A stretch of 64,000 nt of DNA from SZUA-368 sp028533045 (GTDB lineage: Bacteria; Spirochaetota; Spirochaetia; DSM-2461). Within the stretch, counting starts at the first letter, position 1; each line of letters begins with the position of its first letter. Both the position numbers and the translations under genes were made by a program. The stretch is taken from the NCBI GenBank assembly GCA_050031985.1, contig JBNAIG010000011.1, positions 14,739-78,738 of the forward strand. Reading direction: 5' to 3'. Positions 8,661 through 17,668 of the stretch are shown piece after piece. The notes under the pieces were generated by a model. It was not told the origin of the DNA. It was given only the letters and a program-made list of their open reading frames with translations, and made no database searches.

Positions 8661-10907
8661 ATGAAACTCTTTCATGGCTCTATTCGAAAAAAGCTGTATT
8701 TACTGGTTTTATTGGCTACTCTGCCGGTATTTTTTGTTCTTCTTACAACGGAGCTGGTTTATAGAAGGCAATTTATTCAGCGGGCGGAAGAGGAAGTGGC
8801 CCGCTCACTGGAGAGTGTGGCCGAAATGCAAAAGCGTCTTACCGATTCCACGGCGACCTTGCTTCGGACGGTGGCCTCCATCCCCGATATTATAGCTCTG
8901 GAAGAGGAAGAGTCCCGGGTGCTTCTCTCGACTTTGCTCGATGCCAATCCCATTTATACCAATGCTATTCTGGTCGATCTGGATGGTGATGTTATTGCTG
9001 CCGGAAGAAATCATGAAAAATCCAAAACATTAAACTTTAGTGATCGCAAACAGTTTCGGGATGCCATTGAGACCAAGGGTTTTGCCCCCGGTGAATATGT
9101 GGTGGGAAAGCAGTCTCAAATGGCCATTTTCCCTTTTGGTATGGCTGTCCTGGATGGGAACGGCCGAACGGTAGGTGCCATAATTATCGGGGTCAGCTTG
9201 AATCATTATCAGGAGCTTTTTGAGAATAATGATCATTATCAGTACAGTTTTTTTGGCGTGAGCGATTATATGGGGACCCGTATTTTCCGCTATCCCTCCA
9301 GTGAGAACACCCAGTTCGGAGTCCCGATTAAGGACGATGTGTACAGTGCGGCTTCCCAAAACAAATCGGGAACCATTATTACAGAGAGCTCCGACGGTAT
9401 GATCTATCTTATTAGCTATACCCCCTTAAGGCTTACCCCCGACGGAACCCCTTACATGTACATGTTTTTGGGACAGGATTATAAGATCATCCAGAAGCAG
9501 GCCACCTCTATCCTCACCCGCCTGATTATCACAAGTTTTCTTTCCCTTCTCCTTGCCCTGGGAACCGCATGGCTTGCGGGGCAAAGAATTATCGTTTTAC
9601 AGATAGAACAGCTCTCCCGAGCGGCGGAAAAATTCGGAGGAGGGGAAGAGGATATTACCGCCGGGATTGATTATCGGGACGGGGAAATAGGTCGTTTGGC
9701 CGAATCCTTTGATTCCATGATGGAAACTATTCATAAAAGGGATGAAGAGAAGAGTCATCTGGTCCATCAGTTAAATCGGTCACAAAAGATGGATGCCATA
9801 GGGCAGCTCGCCGGAGGAATCGCCCATGACTTTAATAATCTTCTTGGGGGGATTATGGGGGCCGCAGACTTACTGGGCCTTGAACTACCCGAGGATTCAA
9901 GGGGACGGGAGTATCAGGAACTCATAGTCCGCTCCGCCACCCGGGCCGCCGATCTTGCCAGTCAGCTTCTGGCCTTTTCGCGAACATCGGGCAAGTCCAC
10001 CGTCCTGGTGGATATGCACGGCCTTATTAAAGAAACGGTACAAATACTCTCTAATACGATAGATAAGCGCATTGACTTAAAGACGGATTTGAGAGGAAGC
10101 CATAGCCGGGTGACGGGAGATCCCTCTCTCCTTCAGAGCGCCCTTCTTAATTTGGGAATTAACGCTTCCCAGGCTATTGAGAGTAAGGGGTTCATTGAGA
10201 TCGTCAGCTATGATAGGGAACTGGATTATCAAAAGTGTCGTGATTCGGTTTTTGATCTTGAACCGGGCTCTTATCTTGTTATTGAGGTGCGAGACAGCGG
10301 ACGGGGAATCCCCCGGGAGAATCTTGATAAGATTTTCGAACCCTTTTTTACGACAAAAGAACAGGGGGAAGGGACCGGACTGGGACTGGCTGCGGTGTAC
10401 GGGACGGTTAAGAAATGCGGTGGTAGTCTTGAAGTAGAGAGCGAAGTGGGAAAGGGGACGGTTTTTACCCTCTACCTACCCCGGGGAAGAGGAGAGCGCC
10501 GAGAGGAATCCGTTCCTCAGGGAGAAATGGTAAGAGGGGAAGGCTCCGTACTGATTGTGGAGGATGAAGAGCCCGTTCGCACTATGGCCAAAATGGCCCT
10601 GGAAAGGCTTGGATACAGAACTTATACCACCGTTAACGGCAGGGAAGCTCTGGATTTTCTTCAAAAAAAAACAGAACAGATCGATTTAATCCTTCTGGAT
10701 ATGATAATGCCCGAAATGAACGGTAAAGACTGTTTTATGGAGCTGCAAAAGCTTGTTCCCGAAGTTCCTGTCCTTCTTTGTTCCGGTATGATTCGCGATG
10801 AAGACCTTAAGGAGATGACCCGCGAAGGGCTTAAACACATACTCCATAAGCCCTATCAGGTTCATGAACTGAGCAAGGCCGTGGCGGAAGTCTTAATTCA
10901 AGGCTGA
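8661..10907 (+). CDS. Cache-domain hybrid sensor histidine kinase with receiver domain
   Basis: Membrane sensor kinase of 748 residues. TM1 (about 10-33), an extracytoplasmic double-Cache-like domain (about 40-275), TM2 (about 285-305), HAMP, HisKA with AHDFNNLL (His389), HATPase with NLGINASQAIE, DSGRGIP and GTGLGLA, and a C-terminal receiver with phospho-acceptor Asp680 (LLDMIMPEMNG) and a conserved Lys in HKPY. Signal is expected to pass from a small ligand to His389 and then Asp680 or a separate regulator. An in-frame TTG at 8625 would add 12 residues but falls inside the -35 box. Divergent from the lipoprotein operon; followed by apt in the same direction. Confidence 0.92.
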   Translation: MKLFHGSIRKKLYLLVLLATLPVFFVLLTTELVYRRQFIQRAEEEVARSLESVAEMQKRLTDSTATLLRTVASIPDIIALEEEESRVLLSTLLDANPIYTNAILVDLDGDVIAAGRNHEKSKTLNFSDRKQFRDAIETKGFAPGEYVVGKQSQMAIFPFGMAVLDGNGRTVGAIIIGVSLNHYQELFENNDHYQYSFFGVSDYMGTRIFRYPSSENTQFGVPIKDDVYSAASQNKSGTIITESSDGMIYLISYTPLRLTPDGTPYMYMFLGQDYKIIQKQATSILTRLIITSFLSLLLALGTAWLAGQRIIVLQIEQLSRAAEKFGGGEEDITAGIDYRDGEIGRLAESFDSMMETIHKRDEEKSHLVHQLNRSQKMDAIGQLAGGIAHDFNNLLGGIMGAADLLGLELPEDSRGREYQELIVRSATRAADLASQLLAFSRTSGKSTVLVDMHGLIKETVQILSNTIDKRIDLKTDLRGSHSRVTGDPSLLQSALLNLGINASQAIESKGFIEIVSYDRELDYQKCRDSVFDLEPGSYLVIEVRDSGRGIPRENLDKIFEPFFTTKEQGEGTGLGLAAVYGTVKKCGGSLEVESEVGKGTVFTLYLPRGRGERREESVPQGEMVRGEGSVLIVEDEEPVRTMAKMALERLGYRTYTTVNGREALDFLQKKTEQIDLILLDMIMPEMNGKDCFMELQKLVPEVPVLLCSGMIRDEDLKEMTREGLKHILHKPYQVHELSKAVAEVLIQG

Positions 10908-10951
10908 CTTTTCCTCCCGTTTATGATAAAAATGAGCTACAGGAGTCAGTT

Positions 10952-11473
10952 ATGGATTTAGACAAAGTTATACGTAAAGTATCCGATTTTCCCATTAAGG
11001 GAATTCGTTTCTATGATATTACCAGTGTTATCGGTAACCCCGAGGCCTTTAGCTACTGTATCAATAAAATGGTAGAGCTCTACGGAGACAAAAAGATCGA
11101 CGCCGTGGCCGGTGTTGAATCGCGGGGCTTTATCTTTGCCGCTCCCTTTGCGGAAAAAATGGGGATTCCCCTCGTCCTTATCCGCAAGGCGGGGAAACTG
11201 CCCGGTACGACTCTTAAAGCAGCCTATTCTCTGGAATACGGCAAGGCGGAAATAGAGGTTCACAAGTCCGATGTTCCCCAGGGAGGGAATGTACTTCTTA
11301 TTGATGATCTTCTGGCTACAGGGGGGACTCTGGAAGCTTCGGCCCGTGTCCTACGTGACGGAGGTGCCCGGGTAGAGAATATCTTTGGGGTAATCGGTTT
11401 GCCTTTTCTTGGCTATGAAAAGAAACTGGAAGGGATTGAAGTTACCACTTTAATTAACTACGACTCCGAGTAG
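10952..11473 (+). CDS. apt: Adenine phosphoribosyltransferase
   Basis: Converts adenine plus PRPP to AMP and pyrophosphate in purine salvage; cytoplasmic. The 173 residues match the family length. Visible motifs are the N-terminal FPIKGIRFYDITSVI, AGVESRGFIFAAPFAEKMG, the hood segment RKAGKLPGTTLKAAYSLEYG, and the PRPP loop VLLIDDLLATGGTL. CAGGAG lies eight bases before the ATG. It is 44 bp after the histidine kinase, possibly co-transcribed, and convergent with the small ORF at 11478. Confidence 0.96.
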   Translation: MDLDKVIRKVSDFPIKGIRFYDITSVIGNPEAFSYCINKMVELYGDKKIDAVAGVESRGFIFAAPFAEKMGIPLVLIRKAGKLPGTTLKAAYSLEYGKAEIEVHKSDVPQGGNVLLIDDLLATGGTLEASARVLRDGGARVENIFGVIGLPFLGYEKKLEGIEVTTLINYDSE

Positions 11474-11477
11474 GGCT

Positions 11478-11747
11478 TCACAGCACCTTTACGCCGTCCC
11501 GGTTATCTATCATTACTTCAAGACCAAAGACGTGGTCTTCGCCGATGTAATCGGGGAGGGTGCCCTTTAGCTGTCCCAGGGAAAGGTGCCAGGCCCGGAT
11601 GACTTTCCAGGTTGTGAGAGACATTATAACCTGTGTCCCGGTCAGGCCTGCCTGTTGGCGTTCCGTTTTTTGCCGGTAAATCTCGGCTATCAGCTCTTCC
11701 GGCCGTTCCGGCTCAGTTCCCTGTATCGTTTGTGGGCTTCTTTCCAT
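11478..11747 (-). CDS. Small conserved-looking hypothetical protein overlapping the TPR gene
   Basis: 89-residue ORF whose start lies 58 bp inside the 3' end of the TPR gene, in another frame. GGGAG about ten bases before the ATG supports that start. The first ~25 residues are charged and lie in the overlap; the rest (TGTQVIMSLTTWKVIRAW, then LPDYIGEDHVFGLEVMIDN) has a composition and hydrophobic rhythm typical of a small folded protein. I do not recognise the family. If real, it is translationally coupled to the TPR gene. Confidence 0.5.
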   Translation of the reverse strand: MERSPQTIQGTEPERPEELIAEIYRQKTERQQAGLTGTQVIMSLTTWKVIRAWHLSLGQLKGTLPDYIGEDHVFGLEVMIDNRDGVKVL

Positions 11748-12220
11748 TTTTTTCGTTCTCCCAGCATTTCATAGGTGTCGCGCAGGTTAAACCAGCTGTC
11801 CTCCCAGTCGGGATTCAGGTTTACCGAGGTACGAAAGCACTCCTCCGCCCTTGGATAATCTTCCTTTTGGAAATAGTAAACTCCCCGGTTGTTCCAGGCC
11901 GTGCTGTGGGTGGGGTTGAGCTCCAGGGCCCGGTCATATTCGGCCAGGGCCTCATCCTTCTTGCCGCTCCGGTAGTAGCACAGTCCCAAGTCGTTATGAA
12001 AATCCCCTTCCTCCGGCTCCAGGTCAATCGCCTTTATTAAAAGCTCCTGCGCCGTGGCATAATCCTCTTTACGGATAAACACCAGGGCCATGTTGTAGAT
12101 GATTCGGGGATTGGCCGGCTCCATTTCCAGAGCCGTATTAAAGGCAAGGAGGGCCTTGTCGTATTTTCCCGATTGGGAGAGACGAATACCTTCGCTGTTC
12201 ATTTGATCTGCCGACACCAT
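11690..12220 (-). CDS. Tetratricopeptide-repeat protein
   Basis: About four TPR units, e.g. AEEC/ALAEYDRALELNPTHSTAWN with the usual W/L-G/Y-A-F/A-P spacing, then a short basic tail. TPRs form protein-protein scaffolds; no other domain is present. The ORF is open further upstream (to 12313), but that part overlaps the preceding barrel gene. The ATG at 12220, 18 bp after that gene's stop, is the better start, giving 176 residues; neither choice has a clear ribosome site. It is probably co-transcribed with the two barrel genes upstream. Confidence 0.75.
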   Translation of the reverse strand: MVSADQMNSEGIRLSQSGKYDKALLAFNTALEMEPANPRIIYNMALVFIRKEDYATAQELLIKAIDLEPEEGDFHNDLGLCYYRSGKKDEALAEYDRALELNPTHSTAWNNRGVYYFQKEDYPRAEECFRTSVNLNPDWEDSWFNLRDTYEMLGERKKWKEAHKRYRELSRNGRKS

Positions 12221-12237
12221 AGTTAGATTTTCGGCAG

Positions 12238-12945
12238 TTAGAAGCTCCAGATCAAAGAAAAACTTATGGGAGTAGGGTAGGGAATCCAGTCTTCCGAGCT
12301 TTCTGCCGTCCAATCGGCATTCCAGAAGGGGGAGTAGGAGAAGAAAGTCAGATTACGCTCAATCTGGTCGTCATTGTAATATTCCTCATCCAAACGAAAG
12401 CCCAGGCGGAGCATCTCCACCCACATACGGAAGCTAAGGTGCTCAAAAGGTTTAAACTCTAAAGCCATAGGAACATCTATCATCGTGGCAAAAGCGCCAT
12501 AGGCGGGATCGTAGTTGTATTCTCCCGTAGGAGAATCGCCTCCCCACTGGGGAAACATTATCTGAAATTCAGGACTAAAGCCGCTGATAAAATTAAAGTA
12601 TTTCGTTTCTATGAGGTTCCAGTAAAACCCCGCACCCGCTCCCAGGCTTATGCGGTAAAGATCGGAGTCAATAATATCCGTATCGACCACTTCTTCTTCG
12701 TTGGAGTCAATTTCAAACCGTCCCAGAAGGTAGGGAGCGAATTCCATTCCTCCCTTTGCCTTAAAGTGAACCGTAGGCATGAGTGTTACGTCCCACTTGT
12801 AGGCGCCTCCCTCATCGAAGCTGTACATTTCATTATACAGCCGGGTTTCCAGGCTGAATGCGGTCATTTTCCGATCCTTTTCTTCTGCCGTCAGAGAAAA
12901 GACAAGCAGGAACAGGAGCGGAATGAAGCGTCCTATTCGACTCAT
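12238..12945 (-). CDS. Predicted outer-membrane beta-barrel protein, paralogue 1
   Basis: The 235-residue protein has a signal peptide (MSRIGRFIPLLFLLVFSLTA, cleavage near residue 20), then alternating aromatic strands and ends in Phe (SFSLIWSF), the usual last residue of bacterial barrels. It aligns by eye with the upstream neighbour: both carry D-Y-R-x-x-LG-x-G-x-x-x-W, then SG, then a segment ending in a Leu-rich strand. Its start overlaps the upstream gene's end (12942-12945), giving coupled translation. No porin family can be named. Confidence 0.65.
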   Translation of the reverse strand: MSRIGRFIPLLFLLVFSLTAEEKDRKMTAFSLETRLYNEMYSFDEGGAYKWDVTLMPTVHFKAKGGMEFAPYLLGRFEIDSNEEEVVDTDIIDSDLYRISLGAGAGFYWNLIETKYFNFISGFSPEFQIMFPQWGGDSPTGEYNYDPAYGAFATMIDVPMALEFKPFEHLSFRMWVEMLRLGFRLDEEYYNDDQIERNLTFFSYSPFWNADWTAESSEDWIPYPTPISFSLIWSF

Positions 12946-13607
12946 TTTCTGTTACCGAACCAGTAGATGGCGGCCAGGGACACAAGGGCCATATCGTCGT
13001 CGTCGACATTGAGGAAGGGAAAGGAAGAAGCGGCTTCCATCGTAATATCCTTACCGTCATCATCGGCCGATTTGTCGTAGGTAAAACTCAGCTTCATCAG
13101 GTCCGCGCTCAGACGGATAGTCAGGTCTCTTGTCATGATGAAGTCCATAGCAATGGGAACCACAAAGCTTAAGGCTGCGGAGAAATCTTTATCGTCATCG
13201 CCGTCGCCCTTTTCGTCAAGGCCAAAGAGAAGATCCCCTTCCATTCCGCTTACCAGGTCAATACGCCAGGTTTTGAGAAAGTGCCAGAAGAGGGATGTTC
13301 CCCCTCCCAGATACATGCGGTAGCTGTCTTCGTTAATATCACTGGAAATAGAGTCTTCGTCACGGTTCAGATTCATACCGTAGGTAAGGTAGGGAACGAA
13401 CTCGGTCTCCTTGTCCGGTCTAAAATGGAATGTAGGCTGGATAAGGAAATCGTACTCCGAAGCGGTTTCGCTGTCTCCGTCCGAATCGGTGTTGCGTTCT
13501 ATGGAGGAGGAGAAGTTGAGATTCAAGCCGATGCCGTCCATGGAGCCCACTTCGGCCCAGAGCAGGGCGGTGAGGCAGAATAACAGGGGCAGAAATATTT
13601 TTTTCAT
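12942..13607 (-). CDS. Predicted outer-membrane beta-barrel protein, paralogue 2
   Basis: The 221-residue product has a signal peptide (MKKIFLPLLFCLTALLWAE) and barrel-like strands with acidic Asp-rich turns. The ATG at 13607 is chosen over an in-frame upstream ATG at 13673 because GAAAGGA lies eight bases before it and the signal peptide starts there. It is the first gene of a run of two paralogous barrels, the TPR protein and possibly the small ORF. A TATAAT-like box lies on the minus strand at 13641-13646. Function unknown. Confidence 0.65.
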   Translation of the reverse strand: MKKIFLPLLFCLTALLWAEVGSMDGIGLNLNFSSSIERNTDSDGDSETASEYDFLIQPTFHFRPDKETEFVPYLTYGMNLNRDEDSISSDINEDSYRMYLGGGTSLFWHFLKTWRIDLVSGMEGDLLFGLDEKGDGDDDKDFSAALSFVVPIAMDFIMTRDLTIRLSADLMKLSFTYDKSADDDGKDITMEAASSFPFLNVDDDDMALVSLAAIYWFGNRK

Positions 13608-13723
13608 TATTTTCGTCCTTTCTTCGGAATCTTGCTTACTATTATACAAAGTTCCTTGGGAAATTACTCGCATTTTTGTGTGTTTTCTGTAAAGTTTTTC
13701 TGTCCTTTCATAGGGGAAATAGC

Positions 13724-13729
13724 TATTAT
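13724..13729 (+). promoter_or_regulatory. -10 box of a likely leaderless ABC exporter operon
   Basis: TATTAT ends six bases before the ATG at 13736 and no ribosome site is nearby. The -35 region (TGTCCT near 13701) is a poor match, so this is one of the weaker members of the leaderless set. Confidence 0.45.
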
Positions 13730-13735
13730 TGAATC

Positions 13736-15496
13736 ATGATTAAAGAGTACGCTTCTCTCAAACCCTATTTAAAGAAATACGCCCTCCGTTATTTTCTGGG
13801 TATTATTTGCCTGGCCATTACCAACGGAGGCGTCATCTACATCCCCCAGCTCCTTAAGCGGGCCATCGATCTGATCTCCCGGGGCGAGACCGATCAGACT
13901 CAAATAGGGCGGATCATGCTCCTCATGGTAGGGGTCGCCTTTGTCGTGGCCCTTTCCCGGCTGGGGTGGCGCCATTTTGTTCACGGCGCCTCCCGGAGGA
14001 TTGAGGCTGAATTAAGAGGGCGCCTCTTTGACCGGCTGGTCACCCTGGACCGTTCCTTCTATAGCTCCACGAAGACCGGGGACATTATGGCCCGGGCCAC
14101 CAACGATATGAATGCGGTGCGCATGGCCACGGGGATGACCCTTATTGCCTTTCTGGACGGCCTTTTTATGACCCTGTTTATCCTGATTATCCTCTTTGGG
14201 AACTATCCCAGGCTGACCTGGATACTTATTACTCCCCTTCCTCTGGTCACTCTTTTAATCCTGCGATTCGGTCCCATGCTGGGGAAACGATTCAAGGCCG
14301 TACAGTCGGGCTTTTCCGATATCTCCGACCGGGCCCAGGAAAATCTCTCCGGCCTTCGCCTTATTCAGACCTACCGTCGGGAAGAGTACGCCATGTCCCG
14401 CTTTAGCGAGGTCAACGAAAACTATCGCAAAGCCAACCTGGCCCTTGTGAGAATCTGGGGGCTTTTTCATCCGCTCATCATGTTTTTTGCGGGAGTCATC
14501 ACCTTCCTTCTCATCCTATTTGGAGGAAAGCAGGTCCTGTTGGGTAACATTACTCCCGGGGATTTCGTAGCCATCATGAGTTATATGGGGATGCTGATTT
14601 GGCCCATGATGGGCGTGGGAATGGTGGTGAACTGGCTCCAGCGGGGCGGTGTGGCCCTGGAAAGGATTAACGCCATCCTGGATAGGGAAGCGGACATTCG
14701 GGACTACCCCGAAGCGGAAGCGGGCAGGGCCACGGGCGACCTGGTTCTGGACCATTTGAACTACACCTACCCCGACGGGGAGGTTCCCGTTCTCAAAGAC
14801 ATAGATTTAACCATTAAAAAAGGCATGACCCTGGGTATCTTGGGGCCCACAGGCAGCGGCAAGACCACCCTTATCAAACTGCTTCCCCGGCTTTTGGAAT
14901 CGGACCGGGGCAAAATCAGCTTCGGCGGCCGGGAACTTCACCGGATAGAGCTGGAGGAACTGCGCTCCGCCTTTTCTCTGGTGCCCCAAACCACCTTCCT
15001 CTTCTCCGATACGGTACGGAACAACATTGCCTTTGGTAAGCCCGACGCGACTCAGGAAGAGGTGGAACAGGCCGCCCGCATCTCTACCATCGACCGGGAT
15101 ATGGAGAATTTTCCCCAAGGTTACGAAACGGTGGTGGGCGAAAAGGGGGTGACCCTCTCGGGCGGCCAGAAACAGCGCACCGCCCTCAGCCGGGCCCTCA
15201 TGCTGGACCGGGAGGTTATGATACTGGACGACTCCCTCTCCGCGGTGGATACCAAAACGGAAGAGTTCATTCTCAACCATTTTAGGGAGAGCCGGAAGGG
15301 CAAAACCAATATTATCGTGAGCCACCGCTATACTACTTTGCAGAAGGCTGACTTGATCCTCGTTATGGAGGAGGGGCGCATCGCCGACCGGGGAACTCAC
15401 GAAGAGCTGATTGGCCGTGACGGTTTTTACCGGGAAATCTACGACTTGCAAAGACTGGAAGAGGCGGAAAGCCGGGAGGTACGGGATGAGCAGTAA
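13736..15496 (+). CDS. ABC exporter half-transporter, degenerate-site subunit
   Basis: 586 residues: six-helix exporter membrane domain (about 15-315) then an ATPase with Walker A GPTGSGKTT, signature LSGGQKQR and H-loop VSHRYT. Walker B ends MILDDS, so the catalytic Glu is Asp (residue 499). In characterised heterodimeric exporters such as TM287/288, the subunit with the canonical signature carries this change, while its partner has the intact Glu and an altered signature. The downstream gene fits exactly, so the pair should form one heterodimer. Substrate (drug, lipid or peptide) is not evident. Confidence 0.9.
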   Translation: MIKEYASLKPYLKKYALRYFLGIICLAITNGGVIYIPQLLKRAIDLISRGETDQTQIGRIMLLMVGVAFVVALSRLGWRHFVHGASRRIEAELRGRLFDRLVTLDRSFYSSTKTGDIMARATNDMNAVRMATGMTLIAFLDGLFMTLFILIILFGNYPRLTWILITPLPLVTLLILRFGPMLGKRFKAVQSGFSDISDRAQENLSGLRLIQTYRREEYAMSRFSEVNENYRKANLALVRIWGLFHPLIMFFAGVITFLLILFGGKQVLLGNITPGDFVAIMSYMGMLIWPMMGVGMVVNWLQRGGVALERINAILDREADIRDYPEAEAGRATGDLVLDHLNYTYPDGEVPVLKDIDLTIKKGMTLGILGPTGSGKTTLIKLLPRLLESDRGKISFGGRELHRIELEELRSAFSLVPQTTFLFSDTVRNNIAFGKPDATQEEVEQAARISTIDRDMENFPQGYETVVGEKGVTLSGGQKQRTALSRALMLDREVMILDDSLSAVDTKTEEFILNHFRESRKGKTNIIVSHRYTTLQKADLILVMEEGRIADRGTHEELIGRDGFYREIYDLQRLEEAESREVRDEQ

Positions 15497-17297
15497 ATCC
15501 ACTTTTGACGAGTTTAGAGACGATCAGGACGGCAAACTGAACCCGCAGGTTATCCGCCGTATACTCAGCTATCTCAAGCCCTACAAGGGTGTTGTCACTC
15601 TGGCTCTCATCGGCTTAGTACTGGCCACCGCCTCCTCCCTTTTGGCGCCGGTTATTATCCAGCGCACGGTGGACCACTATATTCTGGCCCCCGAGACGGG
15701 AGAGGTCCTGAGCCAGGCCGAGAAAATCGCCGGAATTGAACGGAATGCCTTCTTCTATCTGGGGCTTCTGTTCCTTTCCCTGCTCTTTACCTTTGCCCAG
15801 GTCTATTTGACCGCCATGACCAGTCAGTATGTGATGAGGGATATGAGAAAGGAACTCTTCGGTCACCTCATTGGCCAGTCACTGAGTTTTCTGGGGGGAA
15901 CTCCCATAGGGAGTCTCGTTTCCCGAGTGACCAGCGATGTGGGGAAGATCAACGACTTTTTTACCTCCGTGGCCCTGGCTATTCTGAAGGATATTGTTCT
16001 TATGGGGGGGATCTTCCTTACCCTTTTTCTGATGAACAGCCGTCTGGCCCTTATTGTGGTGGTGACCCTGCCGCCGGTTTTTATTCTCACCGGTATTATT
16101 CGTAACCACATACGCCAGGTCTACCGGGAGGTGCAGCACCACAACTCCCGGCTGAGTGCTTTTTTGGCCGAGTCGGTGGGAGGCATGGAGATTGTCCAGC
16201 TCTTTAATCGGCAGAGAGGCTTTAAGGCTGATTTTGGCGAAAGGAATCAGTCTCTCTTTAAGGCGAACATGAACGAAGTCTATCTATTCAGCTTTTTTCG
16301 TCCCCTTGTGAATCTCTTTACCTCCCTTTCCCTGGGCTGCCTGCTCTACTTTGGAACGGGGCTGCATAATTCGGGCGTGGTAACTCTGGGGGTTCTGATT
16401 GCTTTTATTAACCTGGTGGAGCAGTTTTATCAGCCCATTCGGGATATTACCGAGCTTATTACGGTGACCCAGTCGGCCATGGCCGGGGGAGAGCGGGTTT
16501 TTGCTCTGCTTGACCGGGACGAAGCGATTCCCGACGAGGGGAAGGTGGAACCGGAAGAGGTACGGGGCGACCTGGCCTTTGACAAGGTGTGCTTCTGCTA
16601 CAAAGAGGGGGAACCGGTTCTGCGCAACCTGAGTTTTTCCGCTAAAGCGGGAGAGACTGTGGCCGTTGTGGGAACCACCGGGGCCGGGAAAACCACCATT
16701 GCCAATATGCTGGCCCGCTTTTGGGACCGTCAGGAGGGAAGAATCACCCTGGACGGAGTGGATGTGAAAGATTACAGCCTCCAGGCCCTGCGGAGCCATA
16801 TTCAGTCGGTTCAGCAGGACGTGACCCTTTTCTCCGGCACGGTGCGGGAGAATATCGCTTTGGGGAAAGAGATAAGCGACGAAGAGATTCTTCGGGCCCT
16901 GGAAATTGTACGGGCCGATCACTTTGTAAACGCTCTGCCCAAAGGACTCGATTCGCTTCTCTCCGAAGGGGCGGAGAATATTTCCGCCGGACAGCGGCAG
17001 CTTCTCTCCTTCGCCCGCATCTTCGTACATAACCCGTCGGTGGTGATTCTGGATGAAGCGACCAGCAGCATCGATACGCAAACGGAAACCTGGATACAGG
17101 AGGGTATGGCCAATCTGCTCAAGAATCGGACCGCCCTGGTTATCGCCCACCGCCTGTCCACCATAAAAAACGCCGACCGGATTCTGGTCCTGGGCAAGGG
17201 ATCTCTCCTGGAAGAGGGAACCCACCGGGAGTTGATTGACCGGGAGGGAATTTACTACAATCTTTACAAACTCCAGTACGAGCAGGCCGGAGCGTAG
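15486..17297 (+). CDS. ABC exporter half-transporter, catalytic-site subunit
   Basis: 603 residues from the ATG at 15486, which follows GGGAGGT and overlaps the previous stop; an in-frame ATG at 15411 would lie deep inside the preceding gene. Membrane domain about 35-345, ATPase with Walker A GTTGAGKTT, Walker B VVILDEATSS with the catalytic Glu intact, and a non-canonical signature ISAGQRQL in place of LSGGQ. This complements the degenerate Walker B of the upstream subunit, as in heterodimeric MDR-type exporters. The thioredoxin-like gene follows after 18 bp. Confidence 0.91.
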   Translation: MSSKSTFDEFRDDQDGKLNPQVIRRILSYLKPYKGVVTLALIGLVLATASSLLAPVIIQRTVDHYILAPETGEVLSQAEKIAGIERNAFFYLGLLFLSLLFTFAQVYLTAMTSQYVMRDMRKELFGHLIGQSLSFLGGTPIGSLVSRVTSDVGKINDFFTSVALAILKDIVLMGGIFLTLFLMNSRLALIVVVTLPPVFILTGIIRNHIRQVYREVQHHNSRLSAFLAESVGGMEIVQLFNRQRGFKADFGERNQSLFKANMNEVYLFSFFRPLVNLFTSLSLGCLLYFGTGLHNSGVVTLGVLIAFINLVEQFYQPIRDITELITVTQSAMAGGERVFALLDRDEAIPDEGKVEPEEVRGDLAFDKVCFCYKEGEPVLRNLSFSAKAGETVAVVGTTGAGKTTIANMLARFWDRQEGRITLDGVDVKDYSLQALRSHIQSVQQDVTLFSGTVRENIALGKEISDEEILRALEIVRADHFVNALPKGLDSLLSEGAENISAGQRQLLSFARIFVHNPSVVILDEATSSIDTQTETWIQEGMANLLKNRTALVIAHRLSTIKNADRILVLGKGSLLEEGTHRELIDREGIYYNLYKLQYEQAGA

Positions 17298-17315
17298 CCA
17301 CAGGAGGCACAAACT

Positions 17316-17657
17316 ATGATCGAATTAGCAGATGCGGATTTGCAGGAAGCCATAGACGGAGGGGAATTCTCCGATAAAATCCTCAAGAGCCACGAGCGGG
17401 TGGCGGTTATTCTGACCCAGGGCTGGTGCCCCCAGTGGAAGATGATGAGTCTCTGGCTTAAAAAGATGGATGAGGAAGTGAAAATCTACTTTGTTGAGTA
17501 CGAGAAGCGGGACATCTACCGGAGCTTCATGACCTTTAAGGAGTCGGTCTACGGCAACGATCAGGTCCCCTACATCCGTTTTTACGTGGATGGCAAGCTC
17601 ACCGGCGCCAGTAATTACTGCAACAAGGAATTCTTTCTGGAGAAACTGGGACTTTAG
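17316..17657 (+). CDS. Thioredoxin-fold protein with CPQW in place of CxxC
   Basis: 113-residue cytoplasmic protein with a thioredoxin layout: a central strand VAVILTQGW, the active-site position WCPQW (37-41), and a cis-Pro strand QVPYIRFYVDGKL. The second active-site Cys is Trp, so it cannot form the usual CxxC disulfide; a monothiol or binding role is more likely. A strong AGGAGG lies before the start. It sits between the ABC exporter and uxaE with gaps of 18 and 11 bp, so it belongs to the operon, but its link to either neighbour is unknown. Confidence 0.72.
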   Translation: MIELADADLQEAIDGGEFSDKILKSHERVAVILTQGWCPQWKMMSLWLKKMDEEVKIYFVEYEKRDIYRSFMTFKESVYGNDQVPYIRFYVDGKLTGASNYCNKEFFLEKLGL

Positions 17658-17668
17658 GGGCGAATCAA

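Noticed and set aside
16284..17312. Long antisense ORF (342 codons) opposite the ABC exporter
   Set aside because: It lies over a clear ABC transporter gene, with no ribosome site or recognisable protein; a codon-bias shadow.
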